Shown one piece after another: positions 1 to 4,786 of a stretch of DNA of 6,714 nucleotides. A model generated the notes under the pieces. That model saw only the letters and a program-made list of their open reading frames with translations. It did not search any database and was not told the DNA's origin. The number at the start of each line of letters is the position of its first letter. Position 1 is the first letter of the stretch. Both the position numbers and the translations under genes were made by a program. The stretch comes from Oscillospiraceae bacterium (GTDB lineage: Bacteria > Bacillota > Clostridia > Oscillospirales > Ruminococcaceae). The stretch is taken from the NCBI GenBank assembly GCA_016296165.1, contig JAEDJV010000132.1, positions 1 to 6,714 of the forward strand, read 5' to 3'.

Positions 1-1134
1 AGTAGTTATTACGGCGTCAACATCAGGCCAGCCGTCATGTTTAAATTCATCTCTTGACGCTTCAAATTTTTTTGCTGTACATGGCATTACTGCAACATGA
101 AAATGCATTTTTCCATGTTCATCATTGCTTTTAAGAACGGAAGCAAACATTTGCATAGGAGAACGGCATGTAGAGACATTGTCAAGGAGATCGGGATGGT
201 TCTTTTCACAGTATTGAATCCAAGCAGGGCAGCATGAGGTGATGAGCGGGATGTTCGATTCCTTTTCCAGTCTCTGAACAAATTCGTTTGTTTCTTCTAT
301 AACAGTAAGATCAGCACCAAAAGATGTGTCATAAACTTCATCAAATCCCATTCGGCGAAGTGCTGCTACAATCTTTCCCATGCAGTCTCTGCCGTCTTCA
401 ATGCCAAGTTCCTTTCCGATAGCGACACGAACAGCAGGTGCAATCTGTACAGATGTCCTGATGTCAGAGTCATCTATAGCTTTCCATACTTTTGAGGTGT
501 CGTTTTTAACTACTATTGCACCCGTAGGACATGAGGCCGCACACTGACCGCACCCGACACAAGGCGAATCTGCGATAGGTTTTCCAAAAGCAGTACTGAT
601 AGTCATCTTTGAGCCTCTGAAAGCAAAATCTATGGCACCTACGTTTTGTATTTCATTGCACACTCGTACGCAGTCGCCACAGAGAATACATTTTCCATTA
701 TCTCTGACTATACATACTGATGAAGTGTCATCGTCTTTGGTTGACACAGCGGTATTAGGAAAACGTACGCCTTCTATATTGTATCTCTGTGCAAGTACCT
801 GAAGTCTGCAGTTCGTATTATATTCACATGTTGTACAGTCACGGCAATGGTTTGCAAGAATAAGTTCAAGGATATTTTTTCTGTATCTGCGCAGACGTTC
901 TGTATTCGTTTTTATTTTCATTCCTGCACGCGGAGGAGTGGAACAGGCAGCGTCCAGCCCGCCTCTTTCGTTTTCTACCATGCACATACGACATGCACCG
1001 TATATTGAGAGTTCAGAGTGATAGCAGAAGGTAGGAAGTTTTATTCCGTTTTTACGAAGAACTTCAAGTATATTTCTTTCGTCGTTTATCTCGACCTGAA
1101 TTCCGTCAACGGTCATAAATTGTTTTTCGTTCAT
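1..1134 (-). CDS. hydA: [FeFe] hydrogenase catalytic subunit HydA (NADH/ferredoxin-linked type), C-terminus cut by window edge
   Basis: The frame is open from an ATG at 1134 to the left edge (378 residues visible). It encodes the H2-forming subunit of a cytoplasmic HydABC-type complex. Visible in order: a plant-type [2Fe-2S] domain (C37, C48, C51, C64); a His-ligated [4Fe-4S] motif HxxxCxxCx5C (H96, C100, C103, C109); two ferredoxin [4Fe-4S] motifs (C149/152/155/159 and C192/195/198/202); then the start of the H-cluster domain with L1 TSCCPAW (299-305) and L2 MPCTAKKFEA (350-359). C301 is the cysteine that serves proton transfer in catalytic enzymes and is missing from HydS-type sensors, so this reads as catalytic. 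The L3 motif and any C-terminal extra cluster lie outside the window. AAGGAGGG (1144-1151) lies 9 nt before the start, inside the end of hydB, whose stop is 5 nt upstream, so the two are co-translated. Alternative names are hndD or hymC. Identity is very secure; classification as the bifurcating enzyme rests on the hydB and hydC neighbours. Confidence 0.96.
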   Translation of the reverse strand, partial: MNEKQFMTVDGIQVEINDERNILEVLRKNGIKLPTFCYHSELSIYGACRMCMVENERGGLDAACSTPPRAGMKIKTNTERLRRYRKNILELILANHCRDCTTCEYNTNCRLQVLAQRYNIEGVRFPNTAVSTKDDDTSSVCIVRDNGKCILCGDCVRVCNEIQNVGAIDFAFRGSKMTISTAFGKPIADSPCVGCGQCAASCPTGAIVVKNDTSKVWKAIDDSDIRTSVQIAPAVRVAIGKELGIEDGRDCMGKIVAALRRMGFDEVYDTSFGADLTVIEETNEFVQRLEKESNIPLITSCCPAWIQYCEKNHPDLLDNVSTCRSPMQMFASVLKSNDEHGKMHFHVAVMPCTAKKFEASRDEFKHDGWPDVDAVITT

Positions 1135-1139
1135 TGTGA

Positions 1140-3014
1140 TTAACCCTCCTTGATTGCGTTGAACGGACAAGCGGTCATGCAGTTTCCACAGCGAATACAT
1201 TTTGAAAGATCAATAGTAAACGGTTCCTTAATCTTTCCGCTGATGGCTTCGACCGGACACTGACGCGAACATTTTGAACATCCTTTGCACAGATCCGGAT
1301 CAATTTCAATCTTCCTGAGTTTCTGACAGACACCGGCAGGACATCTTTTTTCGTTTATGTGAGCCTCGTATTCTTCGCGGAAGTTTTTGATTGTACTTAT
1401 GACAGGGGAAGGGGCTGATTTACCAAGCCCGCATAGTGCTGTATGTGAAATAGTGTTGGCAAGTTCAAGAAGAAGATCGATATCGCCATCTTTTCCTTCT
1501 CCGGCAACAATTCTTTCGAGTATTTCCAGCATACGCTTTGTTCCTTCACGACATGGAATGCATTTTCCACAGGATTCGTTCTGGGTAAAGTTCATGAAAA
1601 ACCTTGCAACTTCTACCATACAGGTGTTTGAATCCATTACAACGAGTCCGCCCGAACCAATCATTGCTCCAACTTTTTTCAGCGTATCAAAATCAAGCGG
1701 CATATCAAGATGTTCCTTTGTCAGACATGCCCCTGAAGGACCACCAATCTGAACTGCTTTAAATTCACCGCCGTCTCTTATGCCTCCGCCTATATCGAAG
1801 ATAATATGACGAAGTGTAGTTCCCATAGGCACTTCAATGAGACCGTTATTGTTTATATTACCGGTAAGTGCAAAGGCTTTTGTTCCCGGACTTGTTTCCG
1901 TTCCAAATCCAAGATACCATTCAGAGCCGTTATTTATAATCATAGGAACGTTCGCATATGTTTCAACATTGTTTAGGACAGTAGGTTTGTCAAAAAGTCC
2001 ATGTTCAACTGTTCTGGGCGGTTTAACCCTCGGAAATCCGCGACGTCCTTCGATGGATGAAGTGAGTGCACTTCCTTCACCGCATACAAATGCACCTGCA
2101 CCTCTCGTTATATGCATATGGAATGAAAAATCAGTACCGAGTATATTGTCACCGAGAAGCCCTGTTTCTTCTGCCTGTGCAATTGCGTTTTTCAGACGTT
2201 CCACAGCAAGAGGGTATTCAGCGCGAACGTAAATATATCCTTCGTTTGCTCCGCATGAAACAGCAGCTATCATCATACCTTCGAGCATACGATGCGGATC
2301 ACCTTCCATGATGCTTCTGTCCATAAATGCGCCGGGATCTCCTTCATCACCGTTACATACTACATACTTTTGCGTTTCGTTCTGACGTTTTACCTGAGCC
2401 CATTTACGTCCGGCAGGAAATCCGCCGCCGCCTCTGCCACGAAGTCCGGATTTTGTGATCTCATCAATTATTTCATCACTGCTCATATCGAAAAGAGCTT
2501 TTTCAAATGCAGTATATCCCCCTGAAGCAATGTATTCTTTTATGGAATTAGCGTCAATCTTTCCGCAGTGTTCAAGGACTACACGATTCTGTTGTTTGTA
2601 GAAAGGGATCTCTTCCTGTTTCTGAATAGGAAAATTGTCCTTACAGTAAGCAAGACGTTCTATGTATTCGCCGTTCTTTATAGTTTTTTCTACAATCTCT
2701 TCGCAGTCATCAACGGATACTTTAGTGTAGAGCCATCCCTGCGGATCAATTCTTAATAGCGGTCCCATTTCACAGAAACCATGACATCCACTCTTTTTCA
2801 GACCGACAGATTCATCGTGAGGTTCAGCTTCAAGATCAATTGCAACATGGATATTCCGGTCTTCCAGAAGCTCCTTTAATCTGTTGTAAACGTTAATGGA
2901 TCCTCCGGCAACACATCCTGTTCCGGCACATATTATTACTCTCTGAACCTGTTTGTTAAAAGAATTCTGTACTGATAAACGATACTGCTGTAATTCTTCT
3001 CTGTTTTTAAGCAT
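1140..3014 (-). CDS. hydB: HydB, NuoF-like NAD(H)- and FMN-binding subunit of the trimeric [FeFe] hydrogenase
   Basis: This 624-residue protein has the full HydB architecture. Residues ~22-115 are a thioredoxin-like [2Fe-2S] domain (C29, C34, C77, C81). Residues ~150-460 are the NuoF core, with the glycine-rich FMN/NADH motifs GLRGRGGGGFPAGRKW (190-205), NGDEGDPGAFMDR (221-233) and GAGAFVCGEG (305-314), followed by an SLBB-like segment. The NuoF [4Fe-4S] ligands are C482, C485, C488 and C528. A CPAGVC pair (C558, C563) precedes a C-terminal 2x[4Fe-4S] ferredoxin domain (C576/579/582/586 and C606/609/612/616). The subunit exchanges electrons with NAD(H); in characterised HydABC enzymes it is also central to bifurcation with ferredoxin, which I infer here. 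The start is well supported by AAGGAGG (3024-3030), 9 nt upstream inside hydC, and the gene overlaps hydC by 8 nt. Length and domain order match the HydB/HndC family, and no key ligand is missing. Confidence 0.97.
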   Translation of the reverse strand: MLKNREELQQYRLSVQNSFNKQVQRVIICAGTGCVAGGSINVYNRLKELLEDRNIHVAIDLEAEPHDESVGLKKSGCHGFCEMGPLLRIDPQGWLYTKVSVDDCEEIVEKTIKNGEYIERLAYCKDNFPIQKQEEIPFYKQQNRVVLEHCGKIDANSIKEYIASGGYTAFEKALFDMSSDEIIDEITKSGLRGRGGGGFPAGRKWAQVKRQNETQKYVVCNGDEGDPGAFMDRSIMEGDPHRMLEGMMIAAVSCGANEGYIYVRAEYPLAVERLKNAIAQAEETGLLGDNILGTDFSFHMHITRGAGAFVCGEGSALTSSIEGRRGFPRVKPPRTVEHGLFDKPTVLNNVETYANVPMIINNGSEWYLGFGTETSPGTKAFALTGNINNNGLIEVPMGTTLRHIIFDIGGGIRDGGEFKAVQIGGPSGACLTKEHLDMPLDFDTLKKVGAMIGSGGLVVMDSNTCMVEVARFFMNFTQNESCGKCIPCREGTKRMLEILERIVAGEGKDGDIDLLLELANTISHTALCGLGKSAPSPVISTIKNFREEYEAHINEKRCPAGVCQKLRKIEIDPDLCKGCSKCSRQCPVEAISGKIKEPFTIDLSKCIRCGNCMTACPFNAIKEG

Positions 3015-3492
3015 TTTCGGATTCCTCCTTTAGTTTTTTCAGAAGTTCCGAAGCTTTGTCCGGAGTCATAGCTGGATTTACAGTATCGTTAACTGTGATT
3101 ACAGGTGCAAGACCGCATGCACCGAGGCATGATACGGTTTCAACGGTAAACAAAAGGTCATCAGTTGTTTTTTTGTTATCAGAAAGCCCCAGATCTGCTC
3201 TTAAACGTTCGAGGATAGGCACCGAACGACGGACATGGCAAGCGGTCCCGTCACATACTTTAATAACATATTTGCCTTTGGGTTCGAGTGAAAAATTCTC
3301 ATAAAAAGTAGCTACGCTGTAAATTCCAGCCTCGCTTATGGATAATTTTTCTGAGATATAAGGAAAAACTTCCTTTGGGAGGTAGTGGTAGTGTTCCTGT
3401 ATTTCCTGAAGAATAGCAATAATTGCGCGTTCTTCATAGTTGTGCGCAGCAAGAATGCTGTCTGTAACTGTATAGTCAAACGACTTATTCAT
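3007..3492 (-). CDS. hydC: HydC, NuoE-like [2Fe-2S] subunit of the trimeric [FeFe] hydrogenase
   Basis: First gene of the operon, 161 residues, the usual NuoE/HndA size. The N-terminal ~65 residues are the helical NuoE region, including HYLPKEVFPYISEKL (36-50) and VATFYENF (60-67). The C-terminal half is a thioredoxin-like ferredoxin fold with the [2Fe-2S] ligands C80 and C85 (VCDGTAC) and C122 and C126 (SCLGAC). It relays electrons next to the FMN of HydB. I chose the ATG at 3492 (MNKSFDY) because an AGAAAGGGG ribosome binding site lies 11 nt upstream. The frame can be extended to a TTG at 3558, but that codon has no ribosome binding site, would add 22 residues unlike the family, and would lie only ~15 nt from the predicted transcription start. 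The stop overlaps the hydB start (ATGCTTAA), which indicates translational coupling. Alternative names are hndA or nuoE-like. Confidence 0.95.
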   Translation of the reverse strand: MNKSFDYTVTDSILAAHNYEERAIIAILQEIQEHYHYLPKEVFPYISEKLSISEAGIYSVATFYENFSLEPKGKYVIKVCDGTACHVRRSVPILERLRADLGLSDNKKTTDDLLFTVETVSCLGACGLAPVITVNDTVNPAMTPDKASELLKKLKEESENA

Positions 3493-3503
3493 TTTTATCT
3501 TAG

Positions 3504-3512
3504 CCCCTTTCT
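3504..3512 (-). promoter_or_regulatory. Ribosome binding site deciding the hydC start
   Basis: Read on the minus strand this is AGAAAGGGG, ending 11 nt before the ATG at 3492. It is the only purine-rich Shine-Dalgarno-like stretch near either possible start of hydC and is the reason for preferring the ATG over the upstream TTG at 3558. Confidence 0.7.
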
Positions 3513-3579
3513 GAGTGCAGTTTTCCGATGCAGTAGAAACACATTTTAATTTGTACAATATAAATCAATACATATGGTA

Positions 3580-3609
3580 ATTGTATCACAAATTTAATAC
3601 TTCTGTCAA
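3580..3609 (-). promoter_or_regulatory. SigA-type promoter of the hydCBA operon
   Basis: On the minus strand a perfect -35 TTGACA (3609-3604) is followed after 18 bp by TACAAT (3585-3580). The -10 is preceded by TG plus one base (TGA, 3588-3586), an extended -10. Just upstream of the -35 is an A/T tract that could act as an UP element. Transcription should start near 3573, giving an ~80-nt leader before hydC. No riboswitch-like fold is evident in that leader. The near-consensus elements suggest strong basal expression, fitting a central fermentation enzyme. This is read by eye and not experimentally shown. Confidence 0.75.
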
Positions 3610-3662
3610 ATAAAAAAATAGCTGTTTTTAAACCTGTAATGCGAAAATACAGAAAAAAGTTC

Positions 3663-3685
3663 ACATATTTGAATTTCAAATATGT
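3663..3685. promoter_or_regulatory. 23-bp perfect dyad, candidate operator in the divergent promoter region
   Basis: ACATATTTGAA (3663-3673) and TTCAAATATGT (3675-3685) are perfect 11-bp inverted arms around a single central T at 3674. A one-base spacer makes an RNA hairpin or terminator implausible, and there is no flanking GC stem or T tract, so a dimeric DNA-binding protein is the better reading. It fills the -35/spacer region of the plus-strand promoter and abuts its TATAAT at 3686. Its nearer edge is 54 bp upstream of the hyd -35, so it could affect either gene. I do not recognise the regulator. Confidence 0.55.
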
Positions 3686-3691
3686 TATAAT
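3683..3691 (+). promoter_or_regulatory. Extended -10 promoter of the PHP phosphoesterase gene
   Basis: TGTTATAAT is a perfect extended -10 (TG, one base, consensus TATAAT at 3686-3691). No good -35 exists at 17-18 bp; the best match, TTCACA at 3660-3665, is 20 bp away. The promoter therefore probably relies on the extended -10 or on a regulator bound at the overlapping dyad. Transcription would start near 3698, leaving a leader of about 45 nt. Confidence 0.65.
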
Positions 3692-3730
3692 TAAAGGGTG
3701 ATAAGAATTGATGATGTATTAACTACTGCG

Positions 3731-3737
3731 AAAGGAG
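3731..3737 (+). promoter_or_regulatory. Ribosome binding site deciding the PHP gene start
   Basis: AAAGGAG lies 5 nt before the ATG at 3743. This selects that ATG over an in-frame GTG at 3698, which lies at the predicted transcription start and so cannot have an upstream ribosome binding site on the same transcript. Confidence 0.8.
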
Positions 3738-3742
3738 CAACA

Positions 3743-4594
3743 ATGAAAATAATAGATATGCACACACATTCAACATGTTCAGATGGGACAAGTACTCCGG
3801 CAGAGGTAGTCCGGGAGGCTCACAGGGCAGGAATATCCGTTTTATCTCTTACTGACCATGATACTGTGTCAGGTTGCAGGGAAGCGTCTAAAGAGTGTGA
3901 AAAATATGGAATAAAATTTATACCGGGAGTAGAGATTACAGGAAAAGAAAATAAAAAACTCCATTTTCTTGGATACGGTTTTGATCCGGATGATGCAGAA
4001 TTGAACGAGACGCTGGATAAATTATCTGACGCACGAAGAATATGTGCACAAAAAATATGTGATACCCTGAGAAAAATCGGAGTAGATGTTTATTTTGAAG
4101 AAGTAGAGGAGTGTGTTTCAGGAAGTTCAATCGGCAAACCTCATGTTGCGGAAGTAATGATAAAAAAAGGTTATGTGTCCTCCACAAAAGAAGCATTTGA
4201 CAAATATCTCAATCTTCCGGAGATAAAATCAATAGAAAAAATGAAACTTTCCTCACAGGAAACTATTGACCTGATACACAGAGCAGGAGGCCTTGTTGTA
4301 ATGGCTCACCCGTATCAGCTTAAAATGGATAATGACAGGCTTCATAATCTAATTGGTGAGCTGGTTAAGTGCGGACTTGACGGAATAGAGTGCTATTATT
4401 CACGCTATACAGAAGATATGATGAAAGAGTATCTCTCTTACTCAAAAGAATTCGGACTTTATTCGACAATTGGCTCTGATTATCACGGAGAACTCAGGAA
4501 ACCAGGTGTTTTTATCGGGACAGGTGCCGACAATTCTTTGATAAATCTAAGGAAAATCAAAGAATTTGATTACAGAATTCTTGAGAAATTATAG
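3743..4594 (+). CDS. PHP-domain metallophosphoesterase, TrpH/YciV (RNase AM)-like
   Basis: A 283-residue protein of the polymerase-and-histidinol-phosphatase fold, close to the ~280-290 residues usual for the TrpH/YciV group. The trinuclear metal site appears complete: H7 and H9 with D14 (HTHSTCSDG), D38-H39 (LTDHDT), E64 (PGVEI), H74 (LHFLGY), H134 (GKPHVA), H189 (MAHP), and D246 with H248 (GSDYHG). Residues ~90-175 form the helical insertion that caps the active site in this group. Characterised relatives hydrolyse 3',5'-bisphosphonucleotides such as pAp, or act as 5'-3' exonucleases on short RNA and rRNA 5' ends; which applies here cannot be read from sequence. There is no signal peptide or membrane segment, so it is cytoplasmic. 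It is transcribed alone, divergent from the hydrogenase operon and convergent with the EAL gene. The in-frame GTG at 3698 was rejected as start (see the ribosome binding site). Family certain, substrate not. Confidence 0.9.
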   Translation: MKIIDMHTHSTCSDGTSTPAEVVREAHRAGISVLSLTDHDTVSGCREASKECEKYGIKFIPGVEITGKENKKLHFLGYGFDPDDAELNETLDKLSDARRICAQKICDTLRKIGVDVYFEEVEECVSGSSIGKPHVAEVMIKKGYVSSTKEAFDKYLNLPEIKSIEKMKLSSQETIDLIHRAGGLVVMAHPYQLKMDNDRLHNLIGELVKCGLDGIECYYSRYTEDMMKEYLSYSKEFGLYSTIGSDYHGELRKPGVFIGTGADNSLINLRKIKEFDYRILEKL

Positions 4595-4786
4595 AGATAT
4601 AAAATCGGATATTATTATGTCAGAGTCACCTCAGATTTACCTGTTAATGAGCTTATTGTTTTTCTGAAAAGAAAAGGCATATACACCTTATGAGAATGTA
4701 TATGCCTTAATTCTTTATGTTATCGAAAGTCCTGGCCGGGTTTGATAAAAAATTCATGTGGCCGCCAACTTTTGAGACGGATTATT
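4595..4786. other. Convergent intergenic region
   Basis: About 190 bp between the stops of the PHP gene and the EAL gene. Besides the hairpin at 4674-4708 it contains only short AT-rich sequence and a small GC-rich patch at 4735-4767 with two GGCC-containing segments that form no convincing stem. No small ORF with a ribosome binding site was seen. Confidence 0.6.
4674..4708 (-). terminator. Rho-independent terminator, probably bidirectional
   Basis: AAGGCATATACA (4674-4685) and TGTATATGCCTT (4697-4708) are perfect 12-bp arms around an 11-nt loop. On the minus strand the stem is followed by TTCTTTTC, so with the stem's own last two bases the tract reads TTTTCTTTTC, a fair U-rich tail for the EAL gene, whose stop is ~80 nt upstream. 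On the plus strand the tail is AATTCTTT, weaker but possibly enough to end the PHP transcript, also ~80 nt after its stop. Confidence 0.75.

Noticed and set aside
87..281. 64-codon minus-strand frame inside hydA
   Set aside because: Out of frame with the hydrogenase H-cluster domain, which is clearly the coding frame here.
1387..2525. Plus-strand open frames of 77-131 codons opposite hydB
   Set aside because: Antisense shadows of a well-supported gene; no ribosome binding sites and low-complexity compositions without recognisable domains.
3493..3558. Longer HydC starting at TTG 3558 (22 extra residues)
   Set aside because: No ribosome binding site, a TTG start, only ~15 nt from the predicted transcription start, and the extension does not resemble the NuoE family; the ATG at 3492 has AGAAAGGGG upstream.
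3580..3590. Rex (redox repressor) operator at the hyd -10: TTGTGATACAA
   Set aside because: The known Rex box is about 18 bp with TTGTTAA/TTAACAA halves; this match has only the outer TTGT/ACAA with a 3-bp spacer, too short to support.
3635..3653. Small hairpin CTGTA...TACAG in the divergent region
   Set aside because: A 5-bp stem with a 9-nt loop is expected by chance in AT-rich DNA; no consistent role as terminator or operator.
3698..3742. Longer PHP protein starting at GTG 3698
   Set aside because: The GTG coincides with the predicted transcription start, and the family N-terminus (MKIIDMHTHS) begins exactly at the ATG with a good ribosome binding site.
3936..4196. 86-codon minus-strand frame opposite the PHP gene
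   Set aside because: Antisense to the conserved PHP coding frame; no start signal or domain.
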